Shown: positions 36,111 to 48,076, counted from the stretch's first letter. The stretch: DNA of 64,000 nt from Siphonodentalium dalli (GCA_032622095.1 CP136067.1:129843990-129907989), one strand, 5' to 3'. The notes: generated from the letters alone by a model not told the origin. Translations and numbers: made by a program.

Positions 36111-36683
36111 ATGGACCAAGTTTTCATAAAGCACAATCCGTCTTATGCGCGGACTTTCGCTTGCAGTTCTCAATTTAATTGAAACTATTTTCTAACCGTT
36201 CAGGCGCCCGTAAACCATTTTAATATATGATATATTCAAATTGAATGAATGGGAGTCAGCGTGTCCCGTCCGACGCCCCAACCTTGCCACCCCTTAGTCG
36301 CTAATTTTGGTATCATAATTTCGGAACGTGACACTTTGCGGTTTGGTATTGGTTTACCATCTGACATAGTGCATACTTTTGTTGAATTCAGATCTGACCA
36401 TTTAAAAACTGTTTCTTTATCATCTGTATGTGTCACGAGTGAAAATATATGACTTTATTGTCCGACTGTTAATACCGCTGATTGCATATTTCGCATTAAT
36501 TGGACGAGACGTAATGTAAAGTCTTATAACTTACGAATAGGCGACAACGTCGACGTCGTACATTCGTTCGCTACTCGGAAAATATACAATAAATGCCTTA
36601 AAGCGCCGACTAATTCACCACCTGCGTGTATTCAAGAATATGAATCACACCAAAATTTAGCGAATTGCATATGGAATGTGTAG
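36111..36683 (+). pseudogene. Fossil coding frame of 190 codons with only TGA stops
   Basis: From ATG 36111 one + frame continues 190 codons to TAG 36681-36683. It contains four in-frame TGA and no TAA or TAG, which is unlikely for AT-rich non-coding DNA. Its 67-codon stretch 36249-36452 is completely open. Four CGA arginine codons decayed by CpG deamination would explain the pattern; recoded TGA is the exotic alternative. No domain is recognised. It lies downstream of the other fossil frames at 31060 and 34653 on the same strand, which may indicate one old multi-gene insert. Confidence 0.4.
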
Positions 36684-36848
36684 GTATAAGCTGCCATGTA
36701 TATATCATTTCCAGAATGCTACCATTTCATGACAATCTATTTGTTAAAATAAAGCACCTTAAACTGTTGGGAACATCGAGATATAGGCAAGCGAGCAAAG
36801 GGAGTTTAATGTCATCATACCATACGCTATTTCGCTGTTCCGAAATGG

Positions 36849-36882
36849 GTGGTCGTTCAATGTAGCATAATTACATTGAACG
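36849..36882. repeat. Perfect 13-bp stem hairpin
   Basis: GTCGTTCAATGTA and its complement flank a short loop (GCATAAT). The context is unassigned. Confidence 0.6.
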
Positions 36883-37522
36883 ACATATATAAGTATGTTT
36901 TTGTGTGAATAACGATTGTTAACTTGGTATTATGAACTTATGCATGACTGTGAAGACTTGCAATAACATAATAAATGGTAAAATACGCGCATTCATATCC
37001 GTATATTCCCAAAAATATCCGTCTATTTTACAAGCTCGACATGCTATATTTGTTTATGGTATACCGGGGGGGGGGGGGGGGGTGAAAAAAATTCAGGCAC
37101 GTATGCCGGGGTGGGCGGGGTGGTCAAAGCCACCAACAAGCAATTTTTTCCGCAACTAAAAAAAAAAATTCCTGCTTGTTTTTTAGTGTTTTGGCAACTG
37201 TAAACTGTAAACTGACTGCAGGCAGTTATCGTGTTGTAATTTGTTGCAAATTTTTAAATCCAAGATGGCCGCTGGCAGCCATGTTTTTTTGGCCGAATGA
37301 CCTCAAAATGACTCATTCCTATTTACATGTCCATGTTAACATCCATGATAAATAGTATGCACAGAAATTCATATACAGCTGTTTACAGTGAATTTCCCCC
37401 CGCAAATCTGTTTTAGTGTTAAAAGGTGGAGGGGTGTCAAAAAATGGTCGGAAAAAACTGCCGAAAACGGAAAAAAATTTGGCGAAGGGGTGGGTGGGTA
37501 CAAAAAATGATCGAAAGGGAAA

Positions 37523-40500
37523 TGAAAGTGTCAATGACACTGTAGCTCAACTTAGGTAGGGGAATAATTTAATGGTTGACAGTAAATGGAGGAATAGGAA
37601 AGGTGCTAATTGAAATGTCTAACATGCGCCAAAGGATTTAGTGATGCAAAGAGTAAAATACAAGATGGCTGCTGGTGGCCATTTTTTTTGGCCAATTGAC
37701 CCCAAAAGAACTCGTTCCCATCTACGTATAATTGTTAACATCCATGACAAATTTTATGAAGATCTGACCAAAGCTACAACATACAAATTTCATGATGATC
37801 AGACGAACAGTACGACCTGTAGACCGCGCCAATGGATTGAATTTTGAAATCCAAGATGGCCGCTGGCAGCCATGTTTTTTGGCCGAATGACCCCACAATG
37901 ATTCGTTCCCATCTACATGTCAATGTCAACATTCATGACAAATTTAATAAAGATCAGACCAAAGGTATGACCTGTAGCCCACGCCAAAGGATTTAGTCAT
38001 GCAAAAAGTAAAATGCTGGTGGCAATGTTTTTTGACCGAATGACCCCAAAACGACTCGATCCCATCTACATGTCATTGTTATCATTCATGACAAATTTCA
38101 TGATGATCAGACGAACAGTACGACCTGTAGCCCGCACCAATGGATTGAATTTTGAAATCCAAGATGGCCGCCAGCAGCCATGTTTTTTGGCCGAATGACC
38201 CGACAATGATTCGTTCCCATCTACATGTCAATGTCAACGTTCATGACAAATTTTATAAAGATTAGACCAAAGGCAACATATAGCCCGCGCCAAAGGATTT
38301 AGTCATGCAAAGAGTAAAATCCAAGATGGCTGCTGGCGGCCATGTTTTTTGGCCGAACGACTCCAAAATCACTCGTTCCCATCTACATGTCAGTGTTAAC
38401 ATCCATGACAAATTTCATAAACTTCCGACCAACACAACGACCTGTAGCCCGCGCCAAAGGATTTAGTCATGCAAAGAGTAAAATACAAGATGGCTGCTGG
38501 CGGCCATGTTTTTTGGCCGAACGACACCAAAATCACTCGTTCCCATCTACATGTCATTATTAACATCAATAAAAGGTCGCAGACCACATGTCCCCCGACT
38601 CGAGTGGTAAACTTCATGATTGGATTTGTTTGTAGGATACTATTTGCAACAATGTTATACAGTATATAGATGTTGCAAACCACCGCAAAATTTCTTGGAC
38701 AAAACAACCCGATGAACAAATGCATGCAAACACGAAAAAAGTGATATTTTTGTATTAGCTATATAGATGTTGCAAATCACCAACATGTTAGGAACAATAT
38801 CCCAGAGTTTCAAATCTCTACATTTAAAACTGTAGGAGGAGTTGATTACACCATGAAGGTACCCAATCTCATCCAAAAGGCAAAAATGTTCAAAATTTTC
38901 TAAGTCGAAAACCCCCCAAAAATATGGAAAAAATGATATTTTTGATTAGCTATATAGATGTTGCAAATCACCAACATGTTAGGAACAATATCCCAGAGTT
39001 TCAAATCTCTACATTTAAAACTGTAGGAGGAGTTGATTACACCATGAAGGTACCCAATCTCATCCAAAAGGCAAAAATGTTCCAAATTTTCTAAGTCGAA
39101 AACCCCCCCAAAAATATGGAAAAAATTATATTTTTGATTAGCTTTATAGATGTTGCAAATCACCAACATGTTAGGAACAATATCCCAGAGTTTCAAATCT
39201 CTACGTTTAAAACTGTAGGAGGAGTTGATTACACCATGAAGGTACCCAATCTCGGACGCACGGACACACGGACGCACGGACGGACGGACGAGGGTCATTT
39301 CTATAGTCCTCCGACGGAAACGTCGGGGGACAATGACAAATTTCATGATGATCAGACGAACAGTACGATCTGTAGCCCGCGCCAATGGATTGAATCTTGA
39401 AATCCAAGATGGCTGCCAGCGGCTATGTTTTTAGGCCGAATGACCCCAAAATGACTCGTTCCCATCTACATGTCAATGTCAACATTCATGACAAATTTCA
39501 TAAAGATCAGACCAAAGGTACGACCTGTAGCCCACGCCAAAGGATTTAGTCATGCAAAGAGTAAAATCCAAGATGGCTGCTGGCGGCCATGTTTTTCGGC
39601 CGAACAACTCCAAAATCACTCGTTCCCATCTACATGTCATTGTTAACATCCATGACAAATTTCATGATGTTCCGATCAAAGCTACGACCTGTAGCCCGCG
39701 CCAAAGGATTTAGTCATGCAAAGAGTAAAATCCAAGATGGCTGCTGGCGGCCATGTTTATTGGCCGAACGACCCCAAAATGACTCGTTCCCATCTACATG
39801 TCAATATTAACATCCATGACAAATTTCATGATGATCAGATGAACAGTACGACCTGTAGCCCGCGCCAATGGATTGAATTTTGAAATCTAAGATGGCCACC
39901 AGCGGCCATATTTTTTGGCCGAATGACCCCACAATGATTCGTTCCCATCTACATGTCAATGTCAACATTCATGACAAATTTCATAAAGATTAGACCAAAG
40001 GTACAACCTGTAGCCCGCGCCAAAGGATTTAGTCATGCAAAGAGTAAAATCCAAGATGGCTGCTGGCGGCCATGTTTTTTGGCCGAACGACACCAAAATC
40101 ACTCGTTGCCATCTACATATCATTATTAACATCAATGACAAATTTCATGATGATCAGGCGAACAGTACGATCTGTAGCCCGCGCCAATGGATTGAATCTT
40201 GAAATCCAAGATGGCTGCCAGCGGCCATGTTTTTAGGCCGAATGACCCCAAAATGACTCGTTCCCATCTACATGTCAATGTCAACATTCATGACAAATTT
40301 CATAAAGATCAGACCAAAGGTACGACCTGTAGCCCGGGCCAAAGGATTTAGTCATACAAAGAGTAAAATCCAAGATGGCTGCTGGCGGCCATGTTTTTCG
40401 GCCGAACGACCCCAAAATCACTCGTTCCCATCTACATGTCATTGTTAACATCCATGACCAATTTCATGATGTTCCGATCGAAGCTACGACCTGTAGCCCG

Positions 40501-41393
40501 CGCCAAAGGATTTAGTCATGCAAAGAGTAAAATCCAAGATGGCTGCTGGTGGCCATGTTTATTGGCCGAACAACCCCAAAATGACTCGTTCCCATCTACA
40601 TGTCAATATTAACATCCATGACAAATTTCATGATGATCAGACGAACAGTACGACCTGTAGCCCGCGCCAATGGATTGAATTTTGAAATCTAAGATGGCCG
40701 CCAGCGGCCATGTTTTTTGGCCGAATGACCCCACATTGATTCGTTCCCATCTACATGTCAATGTCAACATTCATGACAAATTTCATAAAGATTAGACCAA
40801 AGGTACAACCTGTAGCCCGCGCCAAAGGATTTAGTCATGCAAAGAGTAAAATCCAAGATGGCTGCTGGCGGCCATGTTTTTTGGCCGAACAACTTCAAAA
40901 TCACTCGTTCCCATCTACATGACAGTGTTAACATCCATGACAAATTTCATAAACTTCCGACCAAAACAACGACCTGTAGCCCGCGCCAAAGGATTTAGTC
41001 ATGCAAAGAGTAAAATCCAAGATGGCTGCTGGCAGCCATGTTTTTTGGCCGAACGACCCCAAAATCACTCGTTCCCATCTACATGTCATTATTAACATCA
41101 ATGACAAATTTCATGATGATCAGATGAACAGTACGACCTGTAGGCCGCGCCAATGGATTGAATCTTGAAATCCAAGATGGCTGCCAGCGGCCATGTTTTT
41201 TGGCCGAATGACCCAAAAATGACTCGTTCCCATCTACATGTCAATGTCAACATTCATGACAAATTTCATGAAGATCAGACCAAAGGTACAACCTGTAGCC
41301 CGCGCCAAAGGAAATTGTTGACGGACACACGGACACACGGACGACGGACGCCAAACCATGGCAATAGCTCAAACTTACAAGTAAGTTGAGCTA
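37523..41393. repeat. AAGATGGC satellite-bearing element E with higher-order structure
   Basis: The element begins TGAAAGTGTCAATGACAC then TAGCTCAACTT and ends GGACACACGGAC..AAGTTGAGCTA. Its body is about 18 monomers of about 160 bp of two types: type A contains GGATTTAGTCATGCAAAGAG, type B contains GGATTGAATTTTGAAATCC. The order is roughly B A A and B A alternating. The five-monomer block at 39405-40207 recurs at 40208 with a period of about 802 bp. Open frames in the array are byproducts. The central-tandem layout resembles bivalve pearl-type elements, by analogy only. Confidence 0.8.
38568..39334. mobile_element. Element F inserted in the satellite array
   Basis: Relative to neighbouring monomers, 38571-39331 is an insertion flanked by AAT (38568-38570, 39332-39334). 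It carries GTCCCCCGAC and GTCGGGGGAC near its ends, three tandem units of about 181 bp (GCAAATCACCAACATGTTAG, ACCATGAAGGTACCCAATCT) and a GGACGCACGGAC run. It belongs with the TCCCCCG repeat at 10700-12185 and the fragment at 63695. Confidence 0.75.
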
Positions 41394-41442
41394 AAAATGC
41401 AATACGTGCCTGAAATTTTTTTTGGACCCCCCCTGGGTATAC

Positions 41443-42145
41443 TACCGTTTCAACACATCGGCTATTTATCATTTTGCTGGTGAGAAGGCGTATGTTCAGT
41501 TTGGTGCTATTTATGTGCACAGAAAAGGCACCATTACTCGGGAAAGCAACATACCGAAATGCATATAGATGTACGCGAATCATGTAACGTTCTCACACAA
41601 TGCAGCTTTCCCAAACCCGCGCTCTTTAAAATAGAATTGGCTGCATGACTGGCCTACTTCTGATGGCACAGTGTGTTACGCACCTGTCCGATTAAGTCGC
41701 TTTGAACCCAAAATGTATACAAAATTCGCACAAGCTGTGGAAAAGTTCGCGATCTTGGACAGTCAGAACAATCGGTTGGACAGTCAGTACAATCGGTATA
41801 AACGTTTGTAATGACATAACGTGTCTTGACCGCATTACCTGTTATGCTATATTGATATGTTTCTAAATTATATTTAATGCTTGATTCCTGATACACATAT
41901 ATAGTGACATTTCAGTGATCTTTCTAGCGCGTTCCCGAGCATGATAGAACTTCAAATAAAACATATTCGCCTTTGTCCCATTCTGGTGATTTGGGCTCGT
42001 TTTTAGCATGTTACTAATTTTATAATAAGACGTAATCAAGACATGTGTTATCAGTTGTGTGAGTGATTGCCATTCGCGCATAATTGTTTCATAAATAAAT
42101 ATATCCGCTGCACGTAGATATAACCGTCACTTATCCACACAAATA
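41443..42145. other. Intron 2 sequence, nothing recognised
   Basis: Unique-looking AT-rich DNA with a small direct repeat (TTGGACAGTCAG / GTACAATCGGT around 41755-41800). No supported feature. Confidence 0.4.
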
Positions 42146-42805
42146 TTGATGTCCTCATTTGTGTTATCCAAAATCGATTACTGTAATTCTATTTTAGCAG
42201 GACTCCCAGATTATCAACTTCACAAACTTCAAAAAATTGTTAATATTGCTGCAAAAATTGTGTGCCGTGCAGGCAAATTTGATCATGTTACCCCACTGTT
42301 GTATAAATTACATTGGCTTCCCATATTTGAACGAATTGTGTACAAACATGCTACTTTGTGTTATAGAAAGTCGGATATTGATAATGCTTTGCCACCATAT
42401 ATTGATACATTGTTGGTCAAATATGTACCTGCTCGACCACTTCGATCACAGGATGCGAATGCGATGGTTGTACCTAAACGAGATCTGATGTACTTTGGTC
42501 GCCGTTCTTTCGAGGTCTACGGGCCGACCATTTGGAACAACCTTCCCAAAGAGGTGAAACAGTCTGACTGTTTGGAAACATTCAAATCGGCCCTAAAAAC
42601 TCACCTATTCATCTCCCATTTCGGACAAATAACATCAGAAAACGTTGAGGAGACTTAATTATTGAAATACATGCATATTATTTATTGCGTATATGTTATA
42701 GTGTGAATGTGTGTGACTGCGTTTGTGTGAATTGTTCAGCGCCATGAGCCATACGGGATATGGCGCTATACAAATACTCTATATTATTATTATTATTATT
42801 ACTGG
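42140..42805 (+). pseudogene. 5'-truncated non-LTR retrotransposon (C-terminal reverse-transcriptase region and 3' UTR)
   Basis: The frame 42146-42658 (170 codons, TAA stop) shows the hallmark end of CR1/L2-type ORF2 proteins: KIDYCNSILAGLP, LYKLHWLPIFERI, ARPLRSQDA and YGPTIWNNLPKEV, then KTHLF. The catalytic reverse-transcriptase core and endonuclease are missing, as expected for 5' truncation on insertion. The 3' UTR ends in the hairpin GCGCCATGAGCCATACGGGA plus ATATGGCGC and a (TTA)n tail at about 42783-42801. It is intact only as a fragment and lies in RPL23 intron 2, antisense to that gene. Confidence 0.9.
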
Positions 42806-45560
42806 CCGTTGAAATCACTGACCCGACAAACTGATAAACCAAGACTTAACACTTGGCAAATTACAGATCGGCATTGATTTAAAACTTCGCACTTCACTGT
42901 GGACAGACTATAACTATCCGTATATTTCACGAGAATATACCATCCCATAGCAGTTATAATTTTTAACATCTCAAGTCTTTAATTTGGAATATAGGCACAA
43001 AAGATAGACACATGCATGTGGAACCCGTGCATGTTCTTTATTCCCATTGCCAATTAAATATATATATATTATACACATGTGGGTATGTATACTAATAAAA
43101 CCGAACTGTGTGTGTGTTCATTTGTTTGTCGGTCTGACCTGATATTGGTGCCCAACCGGTTGGATCATGACAAACTAAAATTGGAACACACGGTGAATTG
43201 TCACGTGGAGTGTCATGGGATAGGTGCATCTGACGTCGTGTGATTTAATTTGGAATTCATGAATAATTTAATAACATGCTTACATCTATATCTACAGTAT
43301 GCCCTAAGTAATCGACTCCTTAAACATAGCAGAATTATGGGTAATATTTCAGGATTTAGTGGGAAATATAGCCTGCTGACATTCATCCGAAAGCTCTCCT
43401 GAATCCCGAAAAGTTACCCATAATTCTGCTGTGTTTAAGGGGTCGATTACATAGGGCATTACTGTATATTTGCGAATTTCTGTCTGTCTGCCTGTGTCTG
43501 TCTTCTACAAAAATTACAGGAGACCATCTAGATGATACCAAAGGGTCTACTAGGGCTCACTTTTTACGAGAAATATAATTTCAAAAGTAGCCTCATTCTT
43601 AATCTTTTATTTTTGCGAACTGATGTGTTTATGATGTTCATGTATCATAATATAAGGTCTGAAGTATGCATGGTTGTAACTAAATAAATACTTCAATAGT
43701 TGTGGAACGGATTAATCGAGATAAACAAAATTACGATCGAAAAGGTGAGCCACTACTTATATTCCATGACTTTTTAAAGTTATAGATATAGTTAGAATTA
43801 CTGTGGTTATGGTTACGGCTAGAGCATGGTTATGCTTATATAGAAACATTTAGTATTGGGACATGGTACGGGTTGCCGATAGGTACGGTTATGATTAAGA
43901 TTTGGGTTATGGGAAAGGTAATGATTGAGAGAGGATTTGGATTGGAATATATATGATATTTATATGGAAGTATCAAACTTCCAATAGGAAGTTTAAAAAT
44001 TCTAGTTTTTCTTGATACTGTACTAATCAGGGACGTGGCTAGAGGGGGTGTCCACATTGTGAATTCCAATTGTCAATTGCAGCTCCCTTGAATCAGACTA
44101 AACACAAGTTTTCCGAAATTCCATTCAAACCCCCTCCCCAACTGATTATTATGGTTCTTATCTTGTGGTTAGTCAGATGGAGAAACAGAAGCATGTTTCT
44201 ATATACCCGGTATGACAAATTTCATAGATCAGAACCTGAAAATTGGATAAATCCTAACCATCTGGTGGTCCGGCTCCAAACATATTCACAGGGCCTAGGA
44301 GAGAAATCAGGACATTCTGAATAGACCATTGATTCGGCCCGGTGTGAGAAAATTTTGAAATCTGATCAAGAAAATCCCTAAATCCTAGAATCTGTATACT
44401 GGCCTCAAGCCTTCCTACAGCGTTGGAAAATTTCAAACCTCTACCCCTGTTACTTTGGAATTTTCCAACTGATGACCATTTCAGCCCACAATTTTAACCA
44501 AATGTAGGAAAATATTGTGTTCTTAAATTAACAGTTTTTGACTGACCACAAGGGAACAACCAGGACACAAGCCCAAAGGTTGGAAAATTTACTACTACAT
44601 GTACAATGTACAAAGTAGTACCGATACCTTTACTGGGAAAGTATTAACATGAGACAGGATCATAATAAACTGTGCTTATTTTTATTTCAAATTGATGAAA
44701 TAACAAATTAAATTCAAAATATATTGTATTAAAATGGCATGTGTGTACAGTACATTATATAGCTTATCGCAACACACAGAAGATAAGACAGACCAACAAG
44801 TCACAAAAATGCAGTGTATATTATGCAAATGGCATTATTTTTTAAAACAATATCAATTTCAGAACATTGCTGCTCTCTGCAGATTTGTGTTAATTCTCCC
44901 TCGGGGTCCCTCCCCCCACATGTTTGTAAGTTTGTTAAGTGGTACCATACAATATAGTGTATACAGGCTCCAGATAACCCAGATAAAGTTTTGGGGCAGG
45001 TTTGTTCAACTTAGGATAATCAGGTTAGTTGGCAATGAACCCTGCACATGCAGTTTAGTTTTCAGTTGATACAGGCTTTGTGATTTCTGGATAACAATTG
45101 TTTAGTGGCAGTTTAATGTCTGTTTGCCCAATAATAGCTCGATGACAAGTATCAAACAATGTGTTGCCTTGTGCATGTCTTTGAATGGACTTAAACATTT
45201 TGGCAGAAAAAAAAAATTGACGTCAATTTTTCGAAAATTCAGAAAAAAATCACGTCACATAAATTTCATTTTTTCTCAATTTGGTTATGCTTTAGGATCA
45301 ATATACTACCACTTTATATAAAAATTTCCCAAATTTTTGAAAAAGGTGTGAAGATGCTAACTTTAGCATGAAATAAATTTGATCTTTTATCAATCTTAAT
45401 GTATATTTCCACTGTGTTGATCAAGTAATACTTTCCCTACAACACGAGTTGGCATTTTATGCCACTTCGGTCGAGGTAGTTCAATATTTCTGCAGCTGGA
45501 TAAAAAATATAATAAAAAAAAAAAAAAACCTACCCTAATTGTTTTGCTCCGTTAGCGGAA
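42806..45560. other. RPL23 intron 2, mostly unassigned
   Basis: Apart from the MITE at 43293-43466, no clear element is recognised. About 43800-43930 is rich in GGTTATGG units. Open frames at 44070-44324 and 44734-45069 have no homology that I recognise. A GGCC-type element end (complement of GGCCAAAAAAAAAGATTGTA) lies at about 45563-45588. Confidence 0.4.
43293..43466. mobile_element. 170-bp TA-duplicating MITE, second copy
   Basis: The element 43295-43464 starts CAGTATGCCCTAAGTAATCG and ends with its near complement, with TA on both sides. It matches 9148-9360 but lacks the poly-G apex. Confidence 0.8.
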
Positions 45561-45639
45561 ACATACAATCTTTTTTTTTGGCCTTATATGGAATGATTTC
45601 AGTGAAATATTTCTCCAGATTACAGATTTCTTCTGATTA

Positions 45640-45756
<117 letters not shown>

Positions 45757-45787
45757 TCAAATCCAATTAAAAGAATATCAGTCAAAA

Positions 45788-46920
45788 ATTCTAATTCTCA
45801 GTCCTTCGATTGTGAGGCGCGCAATTGCGCTTGCGCGCCTTGGCGCGCGCGGATTTAAAAACCTGCGAGTTATTAAATGCGCACGCCGAAAATTTCAAAT
45901 GCGCACCTCAGAATTTGCAACCAGTGAACGAGATTTTAACAAACAACACACCACTGGTCAAACGCCGATAAGACTATCCACCATGTATCTTTCTCAGCAG
46001 TGATGACGCTGATTACGAACCTGGTAACTACTAGTAGTAACATACATTGTGATCGCATTATTACTCGATGAATGAAAACAAACAGCCACCTTCTTGACAA
46101 TGCGTCATTCAATCTGGGCACCTAATGATAATATCGACCAATGAGGACTCGTGTTGCGTCACGTAATCGCCACAGTTAATAATATCGGCCAACGAATGAG
46201 CAGTATCACGAAATCGGAAACTTATTTATAATAACACGTGATCAGCAGATTCTCCCAGATTAAAAATAGAATTGGAAAATCCTCAGAATTCTGCATGCAA
46301 ACAACTCATTCAGGCGACTTTGTTTCAAATTATTATCTGCGCATTTTTAAATCTAGTTTTTGCAAGGGACATGCAGTTTTTTTTGTGTGGAAAATTAATA
46401 AACGAAGCGGTCCCTAATAATCTCGTACAGGGGGGATTTTTAGCTGAAAATAAATAATCGTACCCGTACGCTTATTTGGATCCGAGACTGGTGACGAAAC
46501 CACGATACTATCAAAGCGAAAGAGGGTTGACTCGTCGGATTCCGGTGAAACTGATTGCGGTAACGATTAGGATTCCACTTCTGAGTTTGAAACTTTAAGC
46601 GAGTCTGATGGGCATGCGCTCTCAGACGCGGAAGTCGACTAATTACCGTGATCAGATTCATCGGGATTGCCGGATTGTTGATGCTATTATCATGTGGACT
46701 ATTGTACAATATAAACATATGTTTTTTATTTCTGTTTCTGTTGCCACACTTAGAATAATACGTGTGTATCATTATACTTGTGTTTGTCTTTATTCAGTAA
46801 TCATTTCATCGATGTTAATTTGAATTGTGCTCCCTCAAAAAGGCGCGCGCAAATCCCAAAAGCTCCGAGCGATATACCGCGCACCTACGTTTTCCAAATT
46901 CGAAGGACTGAATTCTAATT
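45788..46920 (+). mobile_element. 1.1-kb MULE-like element with 9-bp duplication in RPL23 intron 1
   Basis: The element 45798-46911 has ends TCAGTCCTTCGA and TCGAAGGACTGA and the direct repeat ATTCTAATT on both sides (45788-45796, 46912-46920; one extra C on the left). Near the left end are GCGCGC-rich palindromes. A short acidic, serine-rich frame (about 46500-46640, with one internal stop) and a similar acidic stretch at about 45985-46020 could be remains of a transposase N-terminus, but this is weak. Confidence 0.65.
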
Positions 46921-46982
46921 TAGTTCTTTCATATTGCATCGTTGGATAAAACTTTGGCAGGATTAAAGATACAGATTCAGCC

Positions 46983-47135
46983 AAGCCTTGAAATAGTGTA
47001 TCTGTCATTTGCAGAATGAGGTTCCCAGAGGGTGAATTTAGTGATGCTAGCCCGCTATGCGGGGTAGCATCACTAAATTCACCCTCTGGGGACCTCATTC
47101 TGCAAATGACAGACACACTATTTCAAGGCTTGGAT
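46983..47135. mobile_element. Best single copy of palindromic family A
   Basis: A nearly perfect palindrome of about 150 bp: AAGCCTTGAAATAGTGT, GAATGAGG, CCCAGAGGGTGAATTTAGTG, a short loop, then the complements. The flanks GATTCAGC and GATGCAGC look like an 8-bp duplication with one mismatch, if the end is taken as CAAGCC. It lies in RPL23 intron 1. Confidence 0.75.
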
Positions 47136-47429
47136 GCAGCCCTCAAAGATTTCAAATGACATCGGACACTTGGCGCACAGATAATCGACCTCTAATCGGA
47201 ATGCGACGTTGAATATTAAATATTCAAAAATATATGTCATGTACATTGCGACGTGAACTCAAGAGTGTTTTGTTTGTTAGAAATCTCAATTGCATCTCTA
47301 TTAATTCGTGCAGCACGATAAACATTTATTTATTAGCTTTTTCCAGAAAAATTCTAATGAAAATGTAAAACATTTCACACAAATCAATCATGCATTATCC
47401 ATGCCTCCCACCACGCAAAAAAAAACATT

Positions 47430-47650
47430 GTATTACGTTGGCAACGTTCCGTTTCGTTGACGGTTATCTCGACCGCGTTTGTTGCGTTGACGGTCATGCT
47501 GACCGCGTTATGTTGCGTGACGGTTACCTCGACTGTGTTGAGAAAAATCACAACCGCGTTGGGAGTAACGTTACGACTGCGTTAACACAAGAACCGCGTT
47601 GATGGTCAATTCTGAACGCGGTCTCAACGTGGTTCCAACACGGTCGTGAG
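47430..47650. repeat. Degenerate array of GACCGCGTT units
   Basis: About ten irregular copies of a CGCGTTG-containing unit at roughly 25-30 bp spacing. The style resembles the AACGTTGG array at 1082-1502. No ends could be defined. Confidence 0.5.
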
Positions 47651-48040
47651 GGACACTAATTTTGAGGTCTGTATACTATTACTTATGCATCGTAGAATCA
47701 TACTTGTGAATTTGTGCAAATATTGCAAAATGTCAGAATTTTCTCAAAACAGAATGCCAGATAATCATAATTTAGATGTAAACCTGCTCTCTTACATATT
47801 TTCTTATGACATTGGTATTTGTGATATGTTATCTGGCTGGTCTGTGTCGGTGGTCAGCAAGGCAGGCATGACTACGATTGGACGACAAGCCTGTATTAGA
47901 CGAAAAATTAAATTTTCTTTAAATTCGCGAGGATTTTCAATTTTATTTAACTCTAGTACACTCTATGGCACTCAATGTTATATCGATGGGCACAATTTGT
48001 TGAGTTATAAGCAGATTTATTTTCACTAAAAAATCGTCAC

Positions 48041-48053
48041 CTCTCTTAGACAT
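48041..48053 (-). CDS. RPL23: RPL23 exon 1 (start codon)
   Basis: RPL23 (uL14) is a core protein of the 60S ribosomal subunit near the subunit interface. This exon is only 13 coding bases, ATG TCT AAG AGA G, followed by donor GTGACG, and encodes MSKR plus the first base of a glycine codon. It joins exon 2 in frame to give [12 protein letters not shown]. The five exons (13, 84, 129, 114 and 83 nt) sum to 141 codons including the stop. Introns are 2309, 18577, 4119 and 1419 bp, large for a ribosomal protein gene. The gene is intact and presumably functional. Confidence 0.93.
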
Positions 48054-48060
48054 ATTTTAA

Positions 48061-48076
48061 CCGGAAAAGGAAACAG
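48061..48076 (-). promoter_or_regulatory. RPL23: TOP-type start of the RPL23 mRNA
   Basis: Directly upstream of the ATG, the - strand reads TTTCCTTTTCCGGTTAAAAT. A pyrimidine tract of this kind is the usual 5' terminal oligopyrimidine start of ribosomal protein mRNAs. The leader would then be under 25 nt. The exact start base is inferred. Confidence 0.6.

Larger units (their letters stand above)
37059..41442. mobile_element. Element G, outer shell of a three-level nest
   Basis: The ends are a G-run followed by TTCAGGCACGTAT (from 37065) and ATACGTGCCTGAA with a C-run (to 41436), flanked by GTATAC (37059-37064, 41437-41442). The same element occurs uninterrupted at about 57640-58170. That comparison shows that everything from 37523 to about 41393 was inserted into G. 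Between the ends lie a single AAGATGGC monomer and a block of 'GGTCGGAAAAAACTGCCG'. It is non-coding. Confidence 0.8.

Noticed and set aside
36111-36683. Nuclear copy of mitochondrial DNA (TGA read as Trp)
   Set aside because: No mitochondrial protein, rRNA or tRNA is recognisable and the composition is not membrane-protein-like; CpG decay is simpler.
38900-39385. 161-codon - strand frame with internal peptide repeats
   Set aside because: It follows the 181-bp tandem units of element F and crosses the F/E junction; it is not a gene.
37641-41389. Many open frames of 60-110 codons in the AAGATGGC array with similar proteins (MFFGRTTPK-type)
   Set aside because: They repeat at the monomer period, exist in several frames and on both strands, and shift with monomer type, so they are satellite byproducts.
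46440-46772. 110-codon - strand frame rich in Asn, Arg and Pro
   Set aside because: It is antisense to an acidic Ser-rich + frame within a MULE-like element; no acceptor, motif or homology is recognised.
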